The notes under the pieces: model-generated
Told to the model about the DNA's origin: nothing
What the model saw: the letters and a program-made list of their open reading frames with translations, nothing else
The model's database searches: none
NCBI GenBank assembly: GCA_900545005.1
Contig: UQXO01000014.1
Span: 1-34,555, forward strand
Direction of reading: 5' to 3'
DNA: 34,555 nt
Source of the DNA: an uncultured Mycoplasmatota bacterium
Lineage (GTDB): Bacteria > Bacillota_I > Bacilli_A > RF39 > UBA660
Made by a program: the position numbers and the translations under genes
In this document: positions 16,287-24,172 of the stretch, piece by piece
Numbering within the stretch: position 1 is the first letter of the stretch
How the letters are laid out: each line of letters starts with the position of its first letter

Positions 16287-16775
16287 TTATATTTCTTTGA
16301 ATTTACCATTACTTATATAATTATTATTTAAGATTTTATAGAGGATTGTCTTCATAAGAAGATAATCTTTTTTAGTATAGGAGTTATAATCTGTTAGATT
16401 AGATTTATAAGAAGAGTAGATATGAATTTTATTTCTTAAATACTTTAATTTATACAAGAGAGTTATATCTTCTTTAGATAATTTAAGATGATTATCTTCT
16501 ATAATAATTTTTAATAACTTAGAAAAGTTGATTCTATATTTAAGAGGTTTATAAGATTTAGTAATTAAATAGAATAAGGCTTCTATTATAGAGATAGAAT
16601 TAACTATATAATCTTTAATAAGTAATTTAGTTATAACTAAATTATTATGTTCATATTTAATCTTTAGGCTTAAATATTCTATATACTGATAAGTATAAGA
16701 GATATTACTAATAATAGGATAATTATTCTTAATATTAAAGTTAGTTCTGATGATATCAATATTAGTTAGATGCAT
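16287..16775 (-). CDS. Hypothetical helical protein, possible HEPN-like
   Basis: A 162-residue, strongly basic, Ile/Lys/Asn-rich protein that looks all-helical and soluble. The sequence YLRNKIHIYSSY (about residues 114-125) resembles the RNxxH-type signature of HEPN ribonuclease and abortive-infection proteins, but its Arg-to-His spacing is one shorter than the classical Rx4-6H, so the link is tentative. The start is good: AAAGGAG lies just upstream of the ATG at 16775, with a TTGCTT-17-TATATT promoter (16820-16825 and 16797-16802, minus). Its 3' end lies over the terminator of surface protein A. Codon use is even more AT-rich than that of its neighbours. Confidence 0.65.
   Translation of the reverse strand: MHLTNIDIIRTNFNIKNNYPIISNISYTYQYIEYLSLKIKYEHNNLVITKLLIKDYIVNSISIIEALFYLITKSYKPLKYRINFSKLLKIIIEDNHLKLSKEDITLLYKLKYLRNKIHIYSSYKSNLTDYNSYTKKDYLLMKTILYKILNNNYISNGKFKEI
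16345..16374 (+). terminator. Terminator of surface protein A
   Basis: GATTGTCTTC pairs with GAAGATAATC around ATAA, followed by TTTTTT. It lies inside the 3' end of the convergent 162-residue ORF. A near copy follows surface protein B. Confidence 0.8.
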
Positions 16776-16796
16776 ATTATCTCCTTTAGTAGTAGT

Positions 16797-16873
16797 AATA
16801 TATCATAAGAATAATTAGTAAGCAATGTAATAATAATTATATTATTGACTTTAGAAATAAAGAATGCTAAAGT
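16797..16873. promoter_or_regulatory. Divergent promoters between the HEPN-like and membrane-protein genes
   Basis: Leftward: TTGCTT (16820-16825), 17 bp, TATATT (16797-16802). Rightward: TTGACT (16845-16850), 17 bp, TAAAGT (16868-16873). The rightward -10 overlaps the ATG at 16864, which favours the later start at 16900. Confidence 0.6.
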
Positions 16874-16899
16874 ACACATACGAAGAGAAAAGAGGACTT

Positions 16900-17733
16900 A
16901 TGGAAACATTTGATAAATATGATTTAGATAGACAACATTTAGCTAATTCAGCTTCTAAGAATGAATGGAAAGTAATAAGAGGATGGTTATCAGGTGAAGG
17001 ATTATATACGGAAGAAGAGGTTAAGATTTGTTATCAGAATATGTTAAATAATAAGAAATGGTATTATGACTTAGCTAAACAAAATACAAGTTTTCCTAAG
17101 TTCTTAGCAGCTGTATTCATAGGAAGCATAACTTTCGTTGGTAATTATTGGCTCCTAGAGAATATTGGGTTAATGATACCTATTTATCTCCATTACTTTT
17201 TAGTCTTTGGAATAAATATTCTTTTAGATTATACTTCTTTTAAGTTAATAGATTTACCTGGTAAGAAAAATATTGATCATTTAGAAGAGATGTTAAAAGA
17301 GTCTTTAGGACTTTCTAAAGATAATAAGTCTTTAAACTTAGGACTTGATAATCCAAATGAAGAAGAAATCCTAGAGGTTGTTAAGATGATAGGAGAAGAT
17401 ATAAATATTATTTTTAATAATAAGTATGTTGGATATAGAGAAGATGTTAAAAGACTATATAATTTATCTAGAGAGTATGTAGAGTATCAAGTTAAGGAAC
17501 AAGGTAATAGAAAAGTAAGACTTAAGATGTCTAAAGATAGTGATTATACTAAGAGATTAATAGAGATTGAATATGATGTTAAAGAAAAGATTAGATTATA
17601 TAATTTAGAAAAAAATAATAATAGTTATATTGATAATATAGTTAACTCTTGTGATGTTAGTAAAGGAATTCCTAGTTATCAAGGATTATCAGAAGAACAA
17701 GGTATCTCTTTGAAAAGAAGTCTTAAAAGATAA
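16900..17733 (+). CDS. Hypothetical membrane protein with paired helices
   Basis: A 277-residue protein of no recognised family. It has a charged N-terminal domain of about 65 residues. Two membrane helices follow, joined by a short turn (FLAAVFIGSITFVGNYWLL and YLHYFLVFGINILLDYTSF). The remaining 150 or so residues are cytoplasmic, helical and basic, with coiled-coil character, so both ends should face the cytoplasm. ATG 16900, five bases after AGAGGA, is preferred to ATG 16864, which has no ribosome site and lies in the promoter. It sits between two inverton-controlled surface-protein genes, with no evident functional tie. Confidence 0.7.
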   Translation: METFDKYDLDRQHLANSASKNEWKVIRGWLSGEGLYTEEEVKICYQNMLNNKKWYYDLAKQNTSFPKFLAAVFIGSITFVGNYWLLENIGLMIPIYLHYFLVFGINILLDYTSFKLIDLPGKKNIDHLEEMLKESLGLSKDNKSLNLGLDNPNEEEILEVVKMIGEDINIIFNNKYVGYREDVKRLYNLSREYVEYQVKEQGNRKVRLKMSKDSDYTKRLIEIEYDVKEKIRLYNLEKNNNSYIDNIVNSCDVSKGIPSYQGLSEEQGISLKRSLKR

Positions 17734-17785
17734 ATAATAGGCTGTAAGTTAAAAGACTTGTGGTTTTTTAGCGTTTAAAGTTATC

Positions 17786-18016
17786 ATGGAAAAGTATTCA
17801 AGTAATATTGATAATTTAAAATTCTTAGACCAACAAGCTGAGTTTATGAAAGTCTTTGAGACTGATAAATTAAAAGCTAAAGAAGATGGCTTAAAGATTG
17901 GTATTAATGAGAGTAAGTTAGAGATTGCTAAAAAGATGTTAAGCACTGATGCATCTATTGACTATATTGCTGAAATGACTGGTTTATCTAAAGAAAAAAT
18001 AAATTCTTTAAAATAA
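17786..18016 (+). pseudogene. Remnant of an Rpn/PD-(D/E)XK family nuclease (C-terminal end)
   Basis: A 76-residue ORF matching only the end of Rpn-type recombination-promoting nuclease/putative transposase proteins. It has a helix with the repeated pattern GLKIGINESKLEIAKKML, then the small terminal domain IDYIAEMTGLSKEKINSL. The catalytic nuclease domain is absent, and the frame has a stop about 45 bases upstream of the ATG. The ATG has no clear ribosome site. It most likely represents decay of a full gene. A terminator still follows. The family link is from memory of the C-terminal pattern. Confidence 0.65.
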
Positions 18017-18033
18017 TTTTTAAGTAAGGTATA

Positions 18034-18068
18034 AAGACTTATTAGATACTATTCTAGTAGGTCTTTTT
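18034..18068 (+). terminator. Terminator before inverton B
   Basis: A 13-bp stem (AAGACTTATTAGA with TCTAGTAGGTCTT, two G-T pairs) runs into TTTTT, ending 18 bases before the left site of segment B. Confidence 0.8.
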
Positions 18069-18086
18069 GAGTGGATAAATAAAAAA

Positions 18087-18375
18087 ATTCATAGAGTATA
18101 TAACTCTATGAAAGCTAATTTTCGGATATTATTTTTACCTTATACTTAAATGATATCATATCTTTAAGCCTTTTTAAAGGATATATTTAAAGATAAATAA
18201 TTTTTTTGTAGTCAAATTTCTAGTCGAATATAATTTCTTAAACCTAGGTGAATACTGACTTTGTTAGAGTCTATCCTAGTCAAAAGATAAATTTATTCTA
18301 GTCAAAATTATGGTCAAATTGGCTTCAAACCCAGTATTCACCATATATTTTCATAGAGTTATATACTCTGTGAAA
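18087..18375. repeat. Inverton-like segment B
   Basis: Left site 18087-18113: ATTCATAGAGT, core ATATA, ACTCTATGAAA. Right site 18349-18375: TTTCATAGAGT, core TATAT, ACTCTGTGAAA. The cores are reverse complements of each other and differ from those of A and C. Inside are the leftward promoter, the TAGTCAAA boxes (around 18209, 18220, 18278, 18299 and 18311) and the nested repeat AGGTGAATACTG/CAGTATTCACC. The gene starts 34 bases after the right site. No coding sequence is visible in 18069-18409. Confidence 0.85.
18150..18178 (-). promoter_or_regulatory. Promoter inside inverton B, pointing away from the gene
   Basis: Minus-strand TTTAAA (18173-18178), 17 bp, TATCAT (18150-18155) with an upstream TG, at the same place as in segments A and C. 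Confidence 0.6.
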
Positions 18376-18409
18376 AAGGATTTTAGGGGTATAGGCGTTA
18401 TAGCTAGAA

Positions 18410-19834
18410 ATGGATTATATTAATATGAAGAAATTTAATAAAGATAAGTATTTGAAGAAATTAAAATTTAAGAAGTATAAGAGATACTTATATATAGGTA
18501 TACCTTGTATATTAGTATTATTAATAGGAATATATTTTGCTTATTCAAAGTTTAGTGTCTTTAAAGAGGAAGAAGTAGTAAGAACTACGGTAGGAAATTT
18601 TATATCTGGAGATGTTGTAGTAGGAGCTTATATAGATGGAGAATACTCTAAAAGTTTACCTGGTAAGAATGATGGTTACACAGTAGATAAAATAGTCTGT
18701 GATAATGGAGCGATAGGAGAATGGAATTATAGCAGATGGGGGTTATTGACAACTAATGTTACACAAAGAAGTAAATGTAATGTATATTTTATTGTTAAAA
18801 AGCTAAATGCAGCTGATTCGATAGTAGAATTAGTGGCTGATAATCCTAATATGCTTACAACAAATGATCAAGATAGTAATGTTAGATATATAGGAAAAAA
18901 TCCAAGTAACTATGTATATTTTAATTGTAGTGATTATAATAATCAAACAGCCAGTACTTGTGAATTATGGCGTATTATTGGGGTATTTAATAATGTAACT
19001 AAGGCAGATGGTTCTAAAGAAAATTTAATTAAGATTATAAGAAATGATTCTTTAGGGGAGTTTTCTTGGGATTATAAAAAGAATGGAGTAGGAACATCTA
19101 CTAGTGATTATGGTTCGAATGACTGGACATATTCTCAACTTATGATGATGTTAAATCCAATCAATTATTTAAAATCAGGTTATAAAATTTCTGGAGATAT
19201 AATTTTAGATATAAAAAATCAACAAATATATAGTAAAATGGGTTCATATTATAATGGTACCGAAGGTTGTAAACCAGCCGCAGTTACTAGTGGAACCTCA
19301 TTTAGCTGTAGTGCAGTTGATTTTGCTTCGACTGGTTTAAAAAATGATATTACGAGAAATGCTATTGAAGAAGTTATTTGGAATTTAGGTGGGAGTTCTA
19401 CATATAGTAATGTAACAGCAAGTATGTCTTATGAAAGAGAAAGGGAAAGTTCTGTATATAGTGGCAATGCTACTACCTGGAAAGGTAAAATTGGTTTAAT
19501 GTATCCAAGTGATTATGGTTATGCCACTAGTGGCGGAACAACAAAAGACCGCAGCGCTTGTTTAGCTAAAGGACTTTGGAATTGGTCTTCTTCAACTTTT
19601 AATGATTGTAAAGACAATGATTACTTATATAACTTAAATCTTTATCAATTGACGATGACATCTAGTTCAGCTAATGCTGATGTTGTATTTGGCGTTGGTC
19701 AAAGTGGTTATGTCGATAATCGCAATGCTAGTGGTTCTTATGATATTCGTCCAACTCTTTTCCTTAAATCTAATATTTCTATCAAATCAGGGACAGGAGA
19801 AAATTCTAATCCATATCAATTGAGGTTGGAGTAA
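18410..19834 (+). CDS. Membrane-anchored surface protein, paralogue B
   Basis: A 474-residue paralogue of protein A with the same plan: basic N-terminus, membrane helix at about 28-47, a Cys-containing small domain, the block with CELWRIIGVFNNVTK, and the C-terminal lectin-like segment ending IRPTLFLKSNI, GTG, NPYQL. The first 130 residues are nearly identical to A. The segment between the LYQLTM stretch and RPTLFLKS is completely different, and identity returns immediately after it: 46 identical bases at 19757-19802 versus 16209-16254. It shares with A the approximately 60-residue insertion containing LNPINYLKSGYKISGD, which C lacks. ATG 18410 has no clear ribosome site. A binding role is inferred, not shown. 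Confidence 0.85.
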   Translation: MDYINMKKFNKDKYLKKLKFKKYKRYLYIGIPCILVLLIGIYFAYSKFSVFKEEEVVRTTVGNFISGDVVVGAYIDGEYSKSLPGKNDGYTVDKIVCDNGAIGEWNYSRWGLLTTNVTQRSKCNVYFIVKKLNAADSIVELVADNPNMLTTNDQDSNVRYIGKNPSNYVYFNCSDYNNQTASTCELWRIIGVFNNVTKADGSKENLIKIIRNDSLGEFSWDYKKNGVGTSTSDYGSNDWTYSQLMMMLNPINYLKSGYKISGDIILDIKNQQIYSKMGSYYNGTEGCKPAAVTSGTSFSCSAVDFASTGLKNDITRNAIEEVIWNLGGSSTYSNVTASMSYERERESSVYSGNATTWKGKIGLMYPSDYGYATSGGTTKDRSACLAKGLWNWSSSTFNDCKDNDYLYNLNLYQLTMTSSSANADVVFGVGQSGYVDNRNASGSYDIRPTLFLKSNISIKSGTGENSNPYQLRLE

Positions 19835-19879
19835 ATATTATAATTATAAGAATTTATTATTATTTGAAATTTTATAGAT

Positions 19880-19909
19880 GATTATCTTCATAGGAAGGTA
19901 GTCTTTTTT
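19880..19909 (+). terminator. Terminator of surface protein B
   Basis: GATTATCTTC pairs with GAAGGTAGTC (two G-T pairs) around ATAG, followed by TTTTTT. It is related to the terminator of surface protein A. Confidence 0.8.
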
Positions 19910-19927
19910 GAATCTAAATAATAATGT

Positions 19928-20219
19928 TTTCATAGAGTATGAAACTCTATGAAAGCGTATTTTCGTTTATTGTTTTTAACTTATACCATAATTTTAGCAT
20001 AAAAGAAGGTCGCTTTAAACCCTAATTTAGCACTTTTAAATAATATTTATAGTCAAAATCATAGTCAAAGCAGATACTCTCAATCCTAGGTAAATACTAG
20101 CTTTGCAAGGATTATTCATAGTTATAAGATTCAATTTATTCTAGTCAAGGTTCTGGTCAAAATAAGCTTTGAACTCCGTATTCACCTATATATTTCATAG
20201 AGTTTCATACTCTATGAAA
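19928..20219. repeat. Inverton-like segment C
   Basis: Left site 19928-19954: TTTCATAGAGT, core ATGAA, ACTCTATGAAA. Right site 20193-20219: TTTCATAGAGT, core TTCAT, ACTCTATGAAA. All four arms are perfect, and the core pair is unique to this locus. Inside are the leftward promoter, TAGTCAAA-like boxes (around 20050, 20062, 20150 and 20155) and a degraded nested repeat (AGGTAAATACT with GTATTCACCT). The gene starts 34 bases beyond. Otherwise 19910-20253 holds no gene. Confidence 0.87.
19991..20019 (-). promoter_or_regulatory. Promoter inside inverton C, pointing away from the gene
   Basis: Minus-strand TTTAAA (20014-20019), 17 bp, TAAAAT (19991-19996) with an extended TGC. The 17-bp spacer sequence differs from A and B while both boxes and the spacing are kept. 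Confidence 0.65.
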
Positions 20220-20253
20220 ATGGATTTAAGGAATATAGGTGTTATAGCTAGAA

Positions 20254-21492
20254 ATGGGTTATGTTAATATGAAAAAGTTTAATAAAGATAAATACTTAAA
20301 GAAATTAAGATTTAAGAAGTACAAGAGATACTTATACATAGGTATACCTTGTATATTAGTATTATTAATAGGAATATATTTTGCTTATTCCAAGTTTAGT
20401 GTTTTTAAAGAGGAAGAAGTAGTAAGAACTACGGTTGGTGAGTTTATTTATGGTGATGTGGTAATTGGAGCTTATATAGATGGGGAATATTCTAATACAA
20501 TTCCTGGTAAGAATGATGGTTATGTTGTAAAGAGTGTGTCTTGTGATAATAATGCTACTGGTTCTTGGAATAATGATTCTTGGGGAATAATTGTTACCAA
20601 CTTAACTAAGAGAACAAAATGTAATGTGTATTTTGAGACCAAGAAGAATTCAGTAAATGACGTTATAAATGAAGCGGTAAATACAAATAGTAGTATGTTT
20701 GCCAGTGATGATGCCGATAAAAATGTAAGGTATATAGGGAAAGACCCAAGTAACTATGTATACTTTAACTGTAGTGATTATAATAATCAATCAGATAGTA
20801 CTTGTGAAAAGTGGCGAATAATCGGTGTATTTAATGATGTAACAAAGAGTGATGCTACAAAAGAAAATCTTGTTAAGATAATAAGAGATAAGAGTATTGG
20901 CGATATTGCTTGGGATAGTAATAACGTCAATGATTGGAGTACCGCAACATTACAGCAAAATTTGAATAGTGGGACGTATTATACAACGACATTAAAAAAT
21001 GATGCAACAAGAAATGCCATCGAAAGTGTCGTATGGAATTTAGGCGGAACAAGTGCCTATAGTATTTCAACAGCAAGTACGTTTTATACAGCGGAAAGAG
21101 GCACAACCGTTGATGGTGGACATTCAACAACATGGACAGGAAAAATTGGGTTAATGTATCCGAGTGATTATGGATATGCGACAGCCGGTGGTTCTAGTAC
21201 AAGGCGTGCAACATGTTTGTCTACAAGTTTGTATAATTGGGATGGTTCTGGAGTTGCAGATTGCAAGAATAACGATTACTTGTTTAATAGCAGTTACCAG
21301 TGGACATTGGCGCCTTATTCGGCTGATGCTCGCTATGTGTTCATTGTCTATTCGAACGGCGGGGTCGTCTACGGTTATGCTAGTGCTACTGATGGTGTGC
21401 GTCCTACCATATTTCTGAAATCTAATATCCAAGTTGATAAAGGTACAGGAGAAAGGTTTAACCCTTATCAGTTGAAACTTGGTATTGACTAA
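20254..21492 (+). CDS. Membrane-anchored surface protein, paralogue C
   Basis: The shortest paralogue (412 residues) with the same N-terminal anchor (membrane helix about 28-47), first domain and CEKWRIIGVFNDV block. It lacks the approximately 60-residue insertion of A and B. The C-terminal segment reads YQWTLAPYSADARYV and so on, closing on VRPTIFLKSNI, GTG and NPYQL. That pattern (WxL, alternating small/aromatic residues, VRPxxxL) resembles C-type-lectin-fold variable domains. From about 20930 the codon use shifts to GC-ending codons (GCG, CGC, GGC, GTC, TCG), unlike the first half and the neighbours, suggesting a segment of different origin. The stop overlaps the rplS promoter. Confidence 0.85.
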   Translation: MGYVNMKKFNKDKYLKKLRFKKYKRYLYIGIPCILVLLIGIYFAYSKFSVFKEEEVVRTTVGEFIYGDVVIGAYIDGEYSNTIPGKNDGYVVKSVSCDNNATGSWNNDSWGIIVTNLTKRTKCNVYFETKKNSVNDVINEAVNTNSSMFASDDADKNVRYIGKDPSNYVYFNCSDYNNQSDSTCEKWRIIGVFNDVTKSDATKENLVKIIRDKSIGDIAWDSNNVNDWSTATLQQNLNSGTYYTTTLKNDATRNAIESVVWNLGGTSAYSISTASTFYTAERGTTVDGGHSTTWTGKIGLMYPSDYGYATAGGSSTRRATCLSTSLYNWDGSGVADCKNNDYLFNSSYQWTLAPYSADARYVFIVYSNGGVVYGYASATDGVRPTIFLKSNIQVDKGTGERFNPYQLKLGID

Positions 21493-21600
21493 TAGATTGG
21501 TGATGTGATAAGATATTCTTGCTTCGGAGGAAACTCTGTAGAAAATCCGCTTATTTATAATAAATAAAGATTTTAAGTGATATTATATAGAAAGGAATTA
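21485..21600 (+). promoter_or_regulatory. Promoter and structured leader of rplS
   Basis: TTGACT (21485-21490), 16 bp, GATAAG (21507-21512) with an extended TG. The approximately 90-base leader contains a hairpin, CGGAG-GAAA-CTCTG (21535-21548). It may correspond to the Firmicutes L19 leader motif, an autoregulatory element, but I could not check it against a model. Confidence 0.5.
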
Positions 21601-21605
21601 GACGT

Positions 21606-21947
21606 ATGGCAAATTTAATTGATAAAATTAATGCAAAACAAGTAAGAAAAGATATTCCTGAATTTCGTGTTGGTGATACTGTAAGAGTAAACGTATGGGT
21701 TATTGAAGGTAAGAAGAAACGTATCCAAGCTTTTGAAGGTTTAGTTATTGCTAAAAAGGGTGGTTCGGTATCTGAAACTTTCTCAGTAAGAAAAAAGAGT
21801 TATGGCGTTGGCGTAACTCGTGTATTCCCAGTGAATGCTCCTACTATTGATTCAATTGAAGTAATTAAGAAGGGCTACGTAAGAAGAGCTAAGTTAAACT
21901 TCTTAAAGGGATTAAGAAAAGAATACAAAGTAAAAGAAAGAAATTAA
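21606..21947 (+). CDS. rplS: Large-subunit ribosomal protein L19
   Basis: L19 lies at the 30S-50S interface (bridge B8 region). The 113-residue protein is full length and has the expected PEFRVGDTVRV, RIQAFEGLVIAKKG and FPVNAPTIDSIEVI segments and the RRAKLNFL end. ATG 21606 follows AAAGGA. It is transcribed alone between its own promoter and a terminator, not within the rpsP-rimM-trmD-rplS operon seen in many bacteria. Its promoter lies within the end of surface gene C, so the paralogue array borders an essential gene directly. Confidence 0.97.
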   Translation: MANLIDKINAKQVRKDIPEFRVGDTVRVNVWVIEGKKKRIQAFEGLVIAKKGGSVSETFSVRKKSYGVGVTRVFPVNAPTIDSIEVIKKGYVRRAKLNFLKGLRKEYKVKERN

Positions 21948-21952
21948 TCTTA

Positions 21953-21978
21953 AAAGTGCTAGAAATAGTACTTTTTTT
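21953..21978 (+). terminator. Terminator of rplS
   Basis: AAAGTGCTA pairs with TAGTACTTT around GAAA, followed by a T-run. Confidence 0.88.
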
Positions 21979-22026
21979 CTTTACACTAAAACTTCTTAAG
22001 AATACAATATTAATAAGGGAGTATAT

Positions 22027-22374
22027 ATGGAATTTAATAGTGATAGAGAAATAAAAAGATTAGAGAGGGAGATATTTTATTTAGATAAAGAAAGAACTAG
22101 TATTAAAAAAGAAATTTGGTTATGTAATATAGAAAAGAGAAATCTAGAAAAAGAAAGAGATACATCTAGTAAGAAGAGATATTTAAAAGTCTTAAAAGAA
22201 TTATATATCTTAAATAGTAATTATAATCTAAAGACTAGTGAGATTATTAGAAGAAGAAATATCATTGATAGTTTAGAGGTAGAAAAGACTAAGAGACATC
22301 ATACGATTAAAAGAGTAAGAACTAAAGAACGTCATCGTCTAGAAAATATGGCATTAGTGGGCGATTATGAGTAA
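22027..22374 (+). CDS. Small coiled-coil protein, function unknown
   Basis: A 115-residue, highly charged protein that is probably one long helix or coiled-coil (REIKRLEREIFYLDKERTS and IEKRNLEKER). It has no membrane segment or known domain, and Arg/His-rich stretches (KRHHTIKRVRTKERHR) near the end could bind nucleic acid. The ATG follows AAGGGAG at good spacing, and a hairpin with a T-run follows, so this appears to be a genuine single-gene unit. Confidence 0.65.
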   Translation: MEFNSDREIKRLEREIFYLDKERTSIKKEIWLCNIEKRNLEKERDTSSKKRYLKVLKELYILNSNYNLKTSEIIRRRNIIDSLEVEKTKRHHTIKRVRTKERHRLENMALVGDYE

Positions 22375-22384
22375 AAAAGGAAAG

Positions 22385-22414
22385 ATTAAGATGGTTTAAG
22401 TAGTCTTAATTTTT
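22385..22414 (+). terminator. Terminator of the coiled-coil gene
   Basis: ATTAAGA pairs with TCTTAAT around a 12-base loop and is followed by TTTTT. Confidence 0.65.
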
Positions 22415-22464
22415 ATTGCTTTTTATGTCCTAATTTTTTATTATAATAATAGAGGTGGTAATTT

Positions 22465-24117
22465 ATGGATAGTTTTACTATAGCTAAAGTTAGAAATAAA
22501 ATATCAAATTATGGATGGAAACCAGGAAGTATAATAATAACTGATGATAATGTGTTAAAAATTTCTCTTAAGAATGAGTACGGTAATATTAAGATTAGCG
22601 AAAATCGTATTATGACTTCTAATTATATGGAAAAATTTATGGAGCTTTTAACCGAAATTGATAATTGTCGGTCTGATGATAATAATCATTTAACAATTTA
22701 TTTCAGTGGAGTTTCTCCTTATAACATTGGTGTTATAAATAACGGCGAAGATATAACCGACAAATTATTTTCCATAAGCAATGATGCTGTATCTAAAAAG
22801 AGGGTTGAACTTGGACAAGAGGTTGATAAATTAAATCGTTCATATTATGCTACGGCCAAGGAAATCTTTGATAGTAAGCAAACCGGCTCATTAAAGGAAT
22901 TGTTTACTTGGAAGAATGTAGATGGTATGGGTTATGAGACTGTGGATATTAGTTATTTATATGATTACATCAAAGAGTTTTTAGAATATGGAGCATCAGA
23001 ACGACTAATTTCGGTTTTTCAAAAATTTTATGATGAATTATTAAGTGGGGTTTATGAAAGAGTAGATAAATTTTATTTGGTAGGATATGCTAAGGCTCAG
23101 TGTCGAGAAATGGAAATTTTAAGGAAGCTAATGCTTGCTGGGATATCTATTTTAGAAAAGTATGGTGATATGATTAAGCAAAATCCATCTGATGCTTTAG
23201 AAATAAGAGATAAACTTATTAGAACACTTGATTATGAAAAGATTATAGAATGTGATTATAATTATAATTTAGGGTATATTTGGAAAAGCCCTTATGATGA
23301 AGAAAATAGTAATAGTCAAGTATTTAAAGAATTAGTTTCGGAACAAGCTGAGAAGCTTAGTAAAGATGAAACTTATGGTTTGATATTGTATAAAGCTTGC
23401 TTTTATAAAGAAGTTAATGAAATCGTTAGATTTTTACGGAGTAAAAATTTAGATATAGATAGTGATATGGAAGAAAATGATGCTAAGTATATTGAAAATA
23501 TCTTGGATAGTGGATATAAGAGATATATAGAGGGGGTGAATGCCGATAAAAAAGAGGTTGGAGATGGAGTATTTTATGATGAATATTTTGAAAAATATCA
23601 ACCGACAATGTTGAGTGAGTTTTTTAGACAGTACCCTCATCATACATTCCAAAATAAAGATGATTATAAAAATGCTATTTATTATTGTATTAATCAAGTT
23701 AAATCAGCTTTAAAAAAATGCCAACTATCTGATGATATAGTGGTTTATCGTGGCATTGCTGGTGATAATGATTTATTAGTTAATGATCGGGGTTTTATAT
23801 CTACTTCTTTATCACTAGCAACGGCTGATGAATTTAGTAAAATGCCAGAAAGAAGAAATAATGGGATTAAGGTTCCTAGAGTTTATAAAATAATTATTCC
23901 TAAAGGTTCTTATGTAATATGTTATAGTAATGATTTATTTAAGGGTAACGGCAGTAATAGGTTTGATGAACCTCAGCAAGAGGTACTTTTTGATGCTGAT
24001 AATTTTGATTTAGTGTTTTTGGATAGCACCTATAGAAATAATGAGGCTTATTTTGATATTTATCGTTTAGAGCCAAAAGTATTAATTGAAGAATTGGGTG
24101 CAAAAAAAGGACGCTAA
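22465..24117 (+). CDS. Protein with C-terminal ADP-ribosyltransferase-like domain
   Basis: A 550-residue protein. The last 170 residues or so carry the R-S-E signature of arginine-type/C3-like mono-ADP-ribosyltransferases. Arg429 is in VVYRGIAG, Ser-Thr-Ser 446-448 in GFISTSLS, and the catalytic Glu506 in QQEVLF, with Gln504 at the first position of the (Q/E)xE turn. The N-terminal 380 residues are helical and charged, with no signal peptide or membrane helix and no family I recognise. It would transfer ADP-ribose from NAD+ to a protein, and the target is unknown. A TATAAT (22442-22447) and AGAGGTGG precede the ATG. No immunity or toxin-export gene adjoins, so effector, prophage-type modifier or internal regulator all remain open. 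Confidence 0.78.
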   Translation: MDSFTIAKVRNKISNYGWKPGSIIITDDNVLKISLKNEYGNIKISENRIMTSNYMEKFMELLTEIDNCRSDDNNHLTIYFSGVSPYNIGVINNGEDITDKLFSISNDAVSKKRVELGQEVDKLNRSYYATAKEIFDSKQTGSLKELFTWKNVDGMGYETVDISYLYDYIKEFLEYGASERLISVFQKFYDELLSGVYERVDKFYLVGYAKAQCREMEILRKLMLAGISILEKYGDMIKQNPSDALEIRDKLIRTLDYEKIIECDYNYNLGYIWKSPYDEENSNSQVFKELVSEQAEKLSKDETYGLILYKACFYKEVNEIVRFLRSKNLDIDSDMEENDAKYIENILDSGYKRYIEGVNADKKEVGDGVFYDEYFEKYQPTMLSEFFRQYPHHTFQNKDDYKNAIYYCINQVKSALKKCQLSDDIVVYRGIAGDNDLLVNDRGFISTSLSLATADEFSKMPERRNNGIKVPRVYKIIIPKGSYVICYSNDLFKGNGSNRFDEPQQEVLFDADNFDLVFLDSTYRNNEAYFDIYRLEPKVLIEELGAKKGR

Positions 24118-24172
24118 AACATAATATTTAGCAAATATAAATTAAAACTATTAATAAAAATGCATATTTTCC

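Noticed and set aside
20927..21432. Three overlapping ORFs within surface gene C
   Set aside because: They arise from the GC-richer stretch of gene C, have no start signals, and are incompatible with the conserved frame.
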